Positions 6,176-12,498 of a stretch of DNA of 24,099 bases are shown in pieces. This stretch comes from a virus. The stretch's first letter is position 1. Each line of letters begins with the position of its first letter. Made by a program: the position numbers and the translations under genes. The notes beneath the pieces were generated by a model. It was given only the letters and a program-made list of their open reading frames with translations. It searched no databases and had not been told where the DNA came from. The stretch is from positions 1 through 24,099 of the IMG/VR virus record IMGVR_UViG_3300042868_005834; one strand, given 5' to 3'.

Positions 6176-9174
6176 TTGTCAAAAATGTTCTTAATGTTAT
6201 TCGGGCCACCTGGTTGTTTGGCAGACTTTTTTAAATATGCCTTGGTGTCAGACTTGTATGGCTCCGTGTCAAAAATGTTGGGCACTGCATTGGGGTCTTT
6301 CTTTTTACCAAACATACCTTTGACTTTGTCAACCATGCCTTCGTCGACTACTTTGATGCTTTCGTATGCCGCCATCAGTCGACGACCCATGGCTTCCAGT
6401 GGATCAGTACTTTCACTGGCCATGGGATTATCACCAGCTTTGGGCTTGCCAGCAAATTGCTTCTTCTCACGATTTAGGTCGTTGCCCTGACGTGTAATGG
6501 CTTCGACGTTTTGAATTTCTTCGTCTGGACTATTAGCATACTCAGGTGCTTCCTCAACATCTGTGTCGCCATACTTGTAGGCTTCGGCTAATGCTGACTC
6601 AGCACGGCTGGTGTCTAGGCCAGCATTACGCATGAAGTTGATCATCTCTTCTGCTTCTCGAACAGCACTTTCTCGTTGCATACCCTGAGCATGAGCATGA
6701 GCACGATCTCGATGTTCGTCACCGTGGCACTCTGGGCAACCCGCGCCATCGCATTCGGGACATACATCACCTTCTTCATCGTCGTCTGACGTTGAATTTG
6801 AATCAAATGGACCATCAACATGCTTGTGTACAGGAATGTTTTCATCCATTTGTTCATCATCTAGACGATTGGCATAATCATGATCATCGTCTTCTGCATC
6901 TTGAGCAGCTTGAGACATGGGTTCTTTCTTATTGCCGTCTTTGTCTAAATCAATGTAGTCTGGTTTAACTTTTGCTTCAACTGTCAATCCAGCTAACTTG
7001 GCCAGCTCGTTTAATTCTGCCTCCATTGTTGGAGCGGCTGGTGCTGCGGCTGGAGCCGCTTGCAATTTACTGGTTTCAATATTGAAGGGCGCAGCAGGAT
7101 TTGCAGGATCATATATAGTTGCAGTGGTCCCAGATACAGATTTAACCACTGCTGGCATCCGTCCGCCGATCAATACATTTGATCCTGGTTTAAATTGGGC
7201 TGCGTGTGTGGCATCGATATGTGATACACCCTGACCTAGACCAGGTAACGGCTGCCCAGCTGCTGGCGCTACTGTTTCTTCACTGATGCCCAGATGTTGT
7301 TCAAGTTGGTCAGCGACCCAGGTCAATGTACTTACAACGCCACGACCTTTCTCAATATCATATGGCAGCAATCCAGTTTCTTTATAATAGTCATGCAATG
7401 CATGGTATAAATCGCTATCTTGATCCAGATCACCAGTCTCTTCAAACTTTCTCACTTCGTGCTTGAAACGATTCAGGATATGGTCTAGATGCTGGCCAGC
7501 TTCGTCTAACATTCGGCTTTCGTCCATCTTGTAAACTTTGCCCTTGGCTTGTTTGCCTTTGGGTAGGTTGCCTACGACGTAGTTCTGCAGATCTTTTGCA
7601 CCGCTGTATGTGGGATCTGCTGCCTTCTTGGGGCGACCACGACCTTTCTTTTCATCAGCTGCTGGTTTGGGTTTAGCCAGGCCTTTGGCAGGGCGTCCAC
7701 GTTTCTTGGGACCTTTATCCGCGGCTTTGGCGGCCGCTTCTTCTTCATCTGCATCGCCTTGATATTCCGTACCATACTTGCCATGATGTTTTACACCAGT
7801 GGCTGTGGCTTTCTTGCCTGATCGGCGTTCGGCATCACGACGTTTGACGTCAGCTTCCATGTCGGCAAAGCCTTCCGCCACACCTTTGATAGGCTTAACA
7901 ACATAGCCCATACGGTAGTAGCCACGCTCACCTTTGGATAATCCAGATCTGCGGCGTTTTGCATCTGCAATAGCTTCTTCTTTGCTGTCAAAAGTTTTTA
8001 GCGGATCATCTTTAAATCGCTGACTGCCAATGCTGCCACCCTTGGCAAACACGCCGTACTTGACGTCTGCTGTTTCTGTTACACCTGTTTGTATGTGCGC
8101 TTCGTTCATCTGAATGTATCTAACTGATGGCGTTGGCCACTCAGAAGTTACCTCGTACCCATCACCCAATTCTTGTTCTACTGCTTGTTTCCATGCATCA
8201 AATTCTCGACCTCGGAAAGATCGAACTAAGTTACGCAATCTCCAAACATGTGATGTTTTACTACCATCTGCATTGTCATGTTTACTCTTGCCTGTATGAC
8301 TCAAAATTGGAGCCCACATGGATTTAGGAAGATATTTTTTCATGACCCCAGTTACATTTTTTGTCGAGCTTTCTGCCATGCCAGCATTTTCACGCTGCAT
8401 ACCCTGAGCATGGTCATGGGCATGATCTCTATGTTCATCACCATAACACTCGGGGCAACCAGTACCATCGCATTCGGGACATACATCACCTTCTTCGTCT
8501 TCTGCAACACCCGGCTTTTGTTTGTAAATTGTAACTTGTGTTGAACTGTTGAACTGGCCGCCACTTTGTTCAATAAAATTAAGTAGTTGATTATATGCGG
8601 CTTGAGCAGCCTGGCCGCCGTCGAACCGCTGAGATATAATCTCAATACCTATTCCATTTCCTTCTATGGAATCATCTCTTTCTACCTGATATGCTGTTCC
8701 AACTTTGTTTTGGATCATGTTAACTACGGACTGATCGGGGCACAATACTTCAATCACAAATGCCACTGGATATTTGCCACCAAGCATTTGATTTGCTTTG
8801 TAAGGCGAAGTTGTTACCTTGTCCATTTCATTCGAGCCTTCACCCTCTGCCATTGCTGGTGGTAGACCAGTGTCCTGCCCAGAGATTTTACGTTGCATGC
8901 CTATCTTTTGTTTTTCACGAGCAATACGAGCCCGCTGCTTGGCACCTGCATCATCGTCCCAGGCAGCATTTTTAGGATTGGTGTCCAGAGCTTTTTTGTC
9001 GGCAGCAAATTGCTCGCTGAGTTTTTTCTCCAGCCGGTTGACGCCCGACATGATGCTGCCACGTGGTTCCACACTCTCATAGATGGGCTTGGTTGCCTGA
9101 GCCTTGGGCTCTTCAGCCTTGGGCTGTAGGGCATTTAATTTGCTTAATATGTTATAAATGTTAGACGATGACAT
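6172..9174 (-). CDS. 1000-aa mosaic protein: AT-hooks, duplicated zinc knuckles; candidate internal head protein
   Basis: No single family covers this protein. In order: a Lys-rich helical N-terminus (about 1-100); a compact domain (about 120-222); zinc-knuckle module 1 (228-262, CPECDGTGCPEC plus a His-rich tail); a domain at 275-360; a domain beginning YGVFAKGG (373-430); a basic region with two AT-hooks (RGRP at 492-495 and 512-515); a helical domain (about 552-630); an SH3/KOW-like stretch (660-705); an Ala/Pro linker with LNELAKLAGL (721-730); an acidic Asp-rich stretch (738-800); zinc-knuckle module 2 (801-835); and a helical C-terminus. Junctions carry hydrophobic-x-Glu sites (MAE/G 108-111, GMAE/S 265-269, GVTE/T 364-368, GVAE/G 431-435, LAE/A 862-865) resembling the T4 gp21 protease consensus. 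It overlaps the 54-aa gene (ATGA), and an AAGGAAAG site precedes its start. An internal head polyprotein is my inference; a tail or scaffold protein is not excluded. Confidence 0.78.
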   Translation of the reverse strand: MSSSNIYNILSKLNALQPKAEEPKAQATKPIYESVEPRGSIMSGVNRLEKKLSEQFAADKKALDTNPKNAAWDDDAGAKQRARIAREKQKIGMQRKISGQDTGLPPAMAEGEGSNEMDKVTTSPYKANQMLGGKYPVAFVIEVLCPDQSVVNMIQNKVGTAYQVERDDSIEGNGIGIEIISQRFDGGQAAQAAYNQLLNFIEQSGGQFNSSTQVTIYKQKPGVAEDEEGDVCPECDGTGCPECYGDEHRDHAHDHAQGMQRENAGMAESSTKNVTGVMKKYLPKSMWAPILSHTGKSKHDNADGSKTSHVWRLRNLVRSFRGREFDAWKQAVEQELGDGYEVTSEWPTPSVRYIQMNEAHIQTGVTETADVKYGVFAKGGSIGSQRFKDDPLKTFDSKEEAIADAKRRRSGLSKGERGYYRMGYVVKPIKGVAEGFADMEADVKRRDAERRSGKKATATGVKHHGKYGTEYQGDADEEEAAAKAADKGPKKRGRPAKGLAKPKPAADEKKGRGRPKKAADPTYSGAKDLQNYVVGNLPKGKQAKGKVYKMDESRMLDEAGQHLDHILNRFKHEVRKFEETGDLDQDSDLYHALHDYYKETGLLPYDIEKGRGVVSTLTWVADQLEQHLGISEETVAPAAGQPLPGLGQGVSHIDATHAAQFKPGSNVLIGGRMPAVVKSVSGTTATIYDPANPAAPFNIETSKLQAAPAAAPAAPTMEAELNELAKLAGLTVEAKVKPDYIDLDKDGNKKEPMSQAAQDAEDDDHDYANRLDDEQMDENIPVHKHVDGPFDSNSTSDDDEEGDVCPECDGAGCPECHGDEHRDRAHAHAQGMQRESAVREAEEMINFMRNAGLDTSRAESALAEAYKYGDTDVEEAPEYANSPDEEIQNVEAITRQGNDLNREKKQFAGKPKAGDNPMASESTDPLEAMGRRLMAAYESIKVVDEGMVDKVKGMFGKKKDPNAVPNIFDTEPYKSDTKAYLKKSAKQPGGPNNIKNIFDK
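6670..6774 (-). repeat. Zinc-knuckle module, copy 2 (residues 801-835 of the 1000-aa protein)
   Basis: Encodes EGDVCPECDGAGCPEC followed by a His/Asp-rich tail ending AQGMQRE. It matches copy 1 (8389-8493) at 31 of 35 residues and is also very similar at the DNA level, so the duplication is recent or kept uniform. The four Cys in two CPxC pairs resemble half of a DnaJ-type zinc site; the His-rich tail could add metal ligands. Confidence 0.9.
8389..8493 (-). repeat. Zinc-knuckle module, copy 1 (residues 228-262 of the 1000-aa protein)
   Basis: Encodes EGDVCPECDGTGCPEC with the tail HRDHAHDHAQGMQRE. It is the direct repeat of 6670-6774, about 1.7 kb apart in the same frame and orientation. It lies directly between the GVAE (222-225) and GMAE (265-268) linkers, so it would be released as a discrete peptide if those sites were cleaved. 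Confidence 0.9.
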
Positions 9175-9175
9175 G

Positions 9176-9766
9176 TTACTTTCCTTTTACCATGGATGGG
9201 AGTTTATTCTTGTTTGTGCCAACAGGGCTTGTTGTGCCAATTTTATCTGAGCCCTGTACTCCGGCTGATTTTTCTGTGGCTGCGTATTCAAATTTCAGTG
9301 ACTCCAGTTCTTTCAGCAAACTGCCTACACGAACTTGTCCTGCTAATTCCTGGGCACCTGGTGCATCCTTTAACTCTGAATCAGTCAGTACAGCACCTTC
9401 ATGGTCTTTACCATGAGCTTCAAATTCTTCGTTGTACACATCCTGATTAAGTGGATACACGCACACACATTCAGCATTGATACCGGCACGTTCTGCTACC
9501 AATTGGCGAACTTGTGCCGCAATGGTGGGATAGTTTAGTCCCACATCAATGACATAACACTCACATGGTCCCATTTTGGGGAAATCACGGTGCTCTTGGA
9601 TGGGCAGACGCTTAACTGCTGAAATGGTTTCTAACTGGTAAGCTTCTAATGCTGACCGTAGACGATCAGATGCTTGCTTGTTGATCATGTCATGTTGGCA
9701 AATTTTGATACGAAATTCGTATACTTTCTTGGCCTCATACATGTATGATTGGAATGATTTTAACAT
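9176..9766 (-). CDS. Unknown 196-aa protein with capsid-targeting-like N-terminus
   Basis: Begins MLKSFQSYMYE/AKKVYEF, close in pattern to the T4 capsid-targeting leader (M-K-x-aromatic-Q-x-aromatic-hydrophobic-x-Glu/Ala). A folded alpha/beta domain follows (about 12-130) containing RLPIQEHRDFP, CECYVIDVGLNYPT and a segment with ERAGINAECVCVYP. The C-terminal third is Glu/Lys-rich then Gly/Ser/Thr-rich and probably flexible. I recall similar proteins only as conserved unknowns of aquatic T4-like phages and cannot give a function. An AGGAA site precedes the ATG, and a GCTAAATA late-like box lies 22 bases upstream. The stop is separated from the 1000-aa start by one base (TAACATG). It is the first gene of the coupled string that ends at gp17. 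Confidence 0.78.
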   Translation of the reverse strand: MLKSFQSYMYEAKKVYEFRIKICQHDMINKQASDRLRSALEAYQLETISAVKRLPIQEHRDFPKMGPCECYVIDVGLNYPTIAAQVRQLVAERAGINAECVCVYPLNQDVYNEEFEAHGKDHEGAVLTDSELKDAPGAQELAGQVRVGSLLKELESLKFEYAATEKSAGVQGSDKIGTTSPVGTNKNKLPSMVKGK

Positions 9767-9788
9767 TGTTAATTCCTGTATATTGTAG

Positions 9789-9796
9789 TATTTAGC
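9789..9796 (-). promoter_or_regulatory. Possible late promoter box (GCTAAATA)
   Basis: GCTAAATA on the minus strand matches 6 of 8 positions of TATAAATA and sits 22 bases before the 196-aa gene start, in the only gap between gp16 and that gene. An identical GCTAAATA occurs at 20335-20342 with nearly the same spacing before gp13, which raises confidence in both. Confidence 0.45.
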
Positions 9797-9803
9797 CTGA
9801 CGA

Positions 9804-10316
9804 CTACTTTTGCGTTTGTTGATTGTTCAGAATCTGGCGCAATAACTCATTTCGGTCCAGTACAATACCCTGACCGTCTACAGGACTGTTGGATTTACTG
9901 GCTTCTCGACCAGCATCCTTGGCTATTTGATGATCCAATTTGGCTTTGGACATCTGTAATTGTAGTGTTCTCAGCTTGCGATCAATCTTGGCAGTCTTGG
10001 CCGTGATGGCCAGACCCAACATGGTACTGGCTGTCTGTAGTATGACGCCAGCGAATCTGGGGTCAACGTTCATGCCCAGATCCAGCAGATCTTCGGCACG
10101 ATTTTTGGCTATGTCTGCCAGATCATCCATTTCATCATCAGCAGCATCTAGTGCTCTGACCCCGGGCATGGCAGCGTCCAGCTTGTCAATAGCCGAGTCC
10201 ACCTGTGTGATCATTACACGATTTTCTTCAATGAACACTTTGGCTTCCTCCATAGTGGGGGAATCTTCGTCTGTAAATTTGGGGAGGTTTAGTATGTCTT
10301 CAAGTTTCTTAGTCAT
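9804..10316 (-). CDS. 16: Terminase small subunit gp16-like
   Basis: The T4 gp16 family forms rings that recognise phage DNA and regulate gp17. The evidence is architecture: 170 aa (T4 gp16 is 164), almost entirely helical, with a short N-terminal lead (MTKKLEDILNLPKF), two helical segments around 40-70 and 70-90 (NRAEDLLDLGMNVDPRFAGV), and a long central helix with conserved-looking hydrophobic spacing (ILQTASTMLGLAITAKTAKI) followed by a basic coiled segment (about 115-140). This pattern matches the gp16 proteins of aquatic T4-like phages as I remember them. There is no enzymatic motif, as expected. It lies 4.6 kb upstream of gp17 instead of adjacent. The ATG follows a TAAATA box by four bases and has no ribosome-binding site, so the mRNA may be leaderless. 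Confidence 0.72.
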   Translation of the reverse strand: MTKKLEDILNLPKFTDEDSPTMEEAKVFIEENRVMITQVDSAIDKLDAAMPGVRALDAADDEMDDLADIAKNRAEDLLDLGMNVDPRFAGVILQTASTMLGLAITAKTAKIDRKLRTLQLQMSKAKLDHQIAKDAGREASKSNSPVDGQGIVLDRNELLRQILNNQQTQK

Positions 10317-10320
10317 ACCG

Positions 10321-10328
10321 TATTTACT
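10321..10328 (-). promoter_or_regulatory. Possible late box directly before gp16 (AGTAAATA)
   Basis: AGTAAATA on the minus strand matches 6 of 8 of the late consensus and ends four bases before the gp16 ATG. If used, transcription would start at about the start codon. The match is weak alone; it is noted because two other genes in this window (14180 and 18389) show the same arrangement. Confidence 0.3.
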
Positions 10329-10333
10329 GGACT

Positions 10334-11002
10334 TCAGCCAATATGGTATATTATGATGTCTTTGTATTCAGCGATGCCGTGGCGTCGCCAGTTGCTGCTG
10401 CAATGTAAGTTGCATCTGTTGAACATGCCAGCTGTGCCCAGAGCATAGTCATACACACCGTCCAGCTCAAAATAATCTGCTGGATTTTTGTTTAGCATAC
10501 AATGGTCCACATCGTATTGTTCAGACACATTGCTGACTGGAGTGTAGTTTTCTGGGTGGTGGATGAAATTTGATTGGAAGTCCAGATATTCGCTAAATCG
10601 GCCGAACTCTTTCTTCCATACTATAGTTTTGGCCACATCAATGGTGGCAGCATCCAGTGGTACTATGACGCTGTACAACCAGTCAGGATTACTATCAGGA
10701 GCAGGTTCATCAATATGCATACTGTGTGGAATATACTGACGTTGATACCCCACCCAAAACCTCACATCTGATGGTATGACTCTGCGTATCATCTGAGCCA
10801 ACTTCTTCCATGCCGGATCTGTTGGGGTTAATTCACGACGACGATCACGAATGGTCCAATTGTCCAAGCCGTACTTTCTTTTGGTGTCGTCAGCATCGCA
10901 TGATACCACTGTATAGTCTTGGGCGGCAAAGTATTGTCCCCAGTCTGCCTTGAACCATGCTATATCATCGTTGTTGAGGAAGTTAGTTAGAGTTCTGACC
11001 AT
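10334..11002 (-). CDS. 2-oxoglutarate/Fe(II)-dependent oxygenase-like protein
   Basis: Candidate iron ligands are H96-x-D98 in YIPHSMHIDE and distal H200 in NRCNLHCSSNWRR, with R206 or R207 placed six or seven residues later to bind the 2-oxoglutarate carboxylate. This order and spacing fit the double-stranded beta-helix oxygenase fold, of the kind found in prolyl hydroxylase-like phage proteins. At 222 aa the length is normal for such enzymes. The substrate is unknown; a protein side chain or a modified DNA base is possible. It overlaps the preceding oxygenase gene by 20 bases and lies just before gp16, so it is embedded in a late head operon. It is a different subfamily from its neighbour, since the sequences around the ligands do not align well. 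Confidence 0.65.
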   Translation of the reverse strand: MVRTLTNFLNNDDIAWFKADWGQYFAAQDYTVVSCDADDTKRKYGLDNWTIRDRRRELTPTDPAWKKLAQMIRRVIPSDVRFWVGYQRQYIPHSMHIDEPAPDSNPDWLYSVIVPLDAATIDVAKTIVWKKEFGRFSEYLDFQSNFIHHPENYTPVSNVSEQYDVDHCMLNKNPADYFELDGVYDYALGTAGMFNRCNLHCSSNWRRHGIAEYKDIIIYHIG

Positions 11003-11699
11003 CTCTTGCCTGTTGGTAGCTACGTGCTATGATGGGATTCCAATGTCTGCCATCCCAGGCCCCGTGTACAATGATATGAATACGATCTTCTTCACTGTCA
11101 TTATACACTACATGTTGGTAGTGGTTGTTGAACATCATCACGCTGCCAGTGTCACTAAACGGTATAAGACCACGCTCAGTGACAAATTCACAACCCACAG
11201 GATTGTTTAAACTGATGTTGGTGGCTGCACCCAGGTTACTGGTCTGATTGTCGCTATGTGGTATAATGTAACCACCTGGTTCCAGCAACATAAAACGCAG
11301 TCTATGATAGAATTGAAATGGGAATTGATTTTTAAAGTAGTCAGTGGTCACTGGACATAGATCAGCAATGTCAGTCCATCGATACGGTGCAGTTTCGTGA
11401 TCGTATCCATACATGTTGGGCGCATCTGTTTGTTCAGCACTGATACCATGTATACACAAACTCAGCCATCCCTCACCGTCACCCTCACGGTGTTGGACAA
11501 ATCTGTGGCGCACAGCACGAGCTTCAGCCAATATCTCAGCATAGGGCAACTCTATGTCCATGCGTAGATAGGGCACATGACTGTGACGAAACATCCACTC
11601 CGATTGTTCCCAGACATTGCCTGCTGGTGGCTCTGGGTACTCAAATGTTTTGTGTTGGTTGTCAGCTATAAATTGTCGAACGCTGTCTAAAGGACTCAT
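10983..11699 (-). CDS. Aspartyl/asparaginyl beta-hydroxylase-like oxygenase
   Basis: This 238-aa protein carries the hallmark of the 2-oxoglutarate/Fe(II) aspartyl/asparaginyl hydroxylase family: GGYIIPHSDNQ with H148-x-D150 as iron ligands, a conserved NISLNNPVGCEF strand, distal H196 in HYQHVVYN and the co-substrate Arg at 206 (EDRIHIIVHG). Members hydroxylate protein side chains, and related genes are frequent in aquatic T4-like phages, usually with unknown targets. The start overlaps the gp4 stop as ATGA (11696-11699), and its 3' end overlaps the second oxygenase by 20 bases. Being placed between gp4 and gp16 suggests the target could be a virion protein, but that is a guess from position. 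Confidence 0.82.
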   Translation of the reverse strand: MSPLDSVRQFIADNQHKTFEYPEPPAGNVWEQSEWMFRHSHVPYLRMDIELPYAEILAEARAVRHRFVQHREGDGEGWLSLCIHGISAEQTDAPNMYGYDHETAPYRWTDIADLCPVTTDYFKNQFPFQFYHRLRFMLLEPGGYIIPHSDNQTSNLGAATNISLNNPVGCEFVTERGLIPFSDTGSVMMFNNHYQHVVYNDSEEDRIHIIVHGAWDGRHWNPIIARSYQQARDGQNSN

Positions 11700-12130
11700 T
11701 TTTTACCTTGATGAAACAGATCGTGTTCCGTGATGATCCTGAATTTGATGTTGTTTGCAGCACAATAGGCTCGGGCTGCTTGCCATTTGCACATGTTTAA
11801 TATTGCATGTGCTTGATTGCGTTTGCTATTTCCTGCTGCTTCCAGAGTTGTTTCTTTACTGGGTTTGACTTCCCACATCTCTGCGTGATTTTTTCCCTGT
11901 GCGTCCTGAAATACCACGAAAAAATCTGGTATGTATATGGTGTTCTTGTTGGTAAATGGATTACGGTAGGGTACGTGCATGGCCTCATTGGCCCATTGTA
12001 ATATAGCTGGATTGTTATCACACATACGCATCACACTATGTTCCCAACTGCTGCGATAATGCGGTACTTTTTTACCTATGTATTTGGCTGGGTTCAATAA
12101 TTGATAAAACCCATTGGCGTATTTGCTCAT
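11696..12130 (-). CDS. 4: Head completion protein gp4
   Basis: T4 gp4 acts after DNA packaging to complete the head before tail joining, and the family has a PD-(D/E)xK nuclease-like fold. The 144-aa protein (T4 gp4 is 150) shows the expected elements: SSWEHSVMRM with E30, IPDFFV with D69, and EVKP with E87-x-K89. The start KYANGFYQLLNPAKYIG is typical of the family as I know it. It overlaps both neighbours as ATGA, so it is translationally coupled to the 123-aa gene and to the hydroxylase. Whether the phage uses the nuclease activity is not known from sequence. Confidence 0.9.
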   Translation of the reverse strand: MSKYANGFYQLLNPAKYIGKKVPHYRSSWEHSVMRMCDNNPAILQWANEAMHVPYRNPFTNKNTIYIPDFFVVFQDAQGKNHAEMWEVKPSKETTLEAAGNSKRNQAHAILNMCKWQAARAYCAANNIKFRIITEHDLFHQGKK

Positions 12131-12498
12131 TTTAATATCGATCGTCTAATATACTTATTTACAATGGGTTGATTGTTGATGCCTAAAAAGCTGGTGCCCT
12201 TTCTGTTCAGGTTCAAAAACATTGCCAAATAGTTATCCACCTGTGCCTTGGGTAATTTTATGAATTGTTCCAGTACACTCATGGGATCAATCCGTTGTGC
12301 CAGACTGGTGTATATCACTGCACTGGCCAGCGCATCTGCTGCGGTCCGGTTACCACCACAGTATTGTTGAAAGTATCCCACAATGGCATCGTTTTGGTTT
12401 GCTGACACAGTGGTGGGGACGACAAAAAAATTATTAAAATAATTCTTGCTGACCGTATTGTTTACGTTTACTGCGCCTAGGTTTTGTGGATTACTCAT
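12127..12498 (-). CDS. Conserved unknown 123-aa phage protein between tube-like protein and gp4
   Basis: A function cannot be named. The protein begins with an Asn/Val-rich segment with the aromatic stretch YFNNFFVV, has a helical middle (about 52-75, Ala-rich), and ends with an ordered block (LAMFLNLNRKGTSFLG followed by NKYIRRSILK). Similar endings occur in small proteins of aquatic T4-like phages that I recall as structural or unknown. It starts in a TAATG overlap with the 560-aa gene stop and ends in an ATGA overlap with gp4, so it belongs to the tail/head late operon. A small virion or assembly protein is the likely role. Confidence 0.72.
   Translation of the reverse strand: MSNPQNLGAVNVNNTVSKNYFNNFFVVPTTVSANQNDAIVGYFQQYCGGNRTAADALASAVIYTSLAQRIDPMSVLEQFIKLPKAQVDNYLAMFLNLNRKGTSFLGINNQPIVNKYIRRSILK

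Noticed and set aside
8389-8493. DnaJ/Hsp40 zinc-finger chaperone
   Set aside because: The Cys spacing recalls a DnaJ zinc repeat, but there is no J-domain, only one CPxC-CPxC unit per copy and no client-binding domain.
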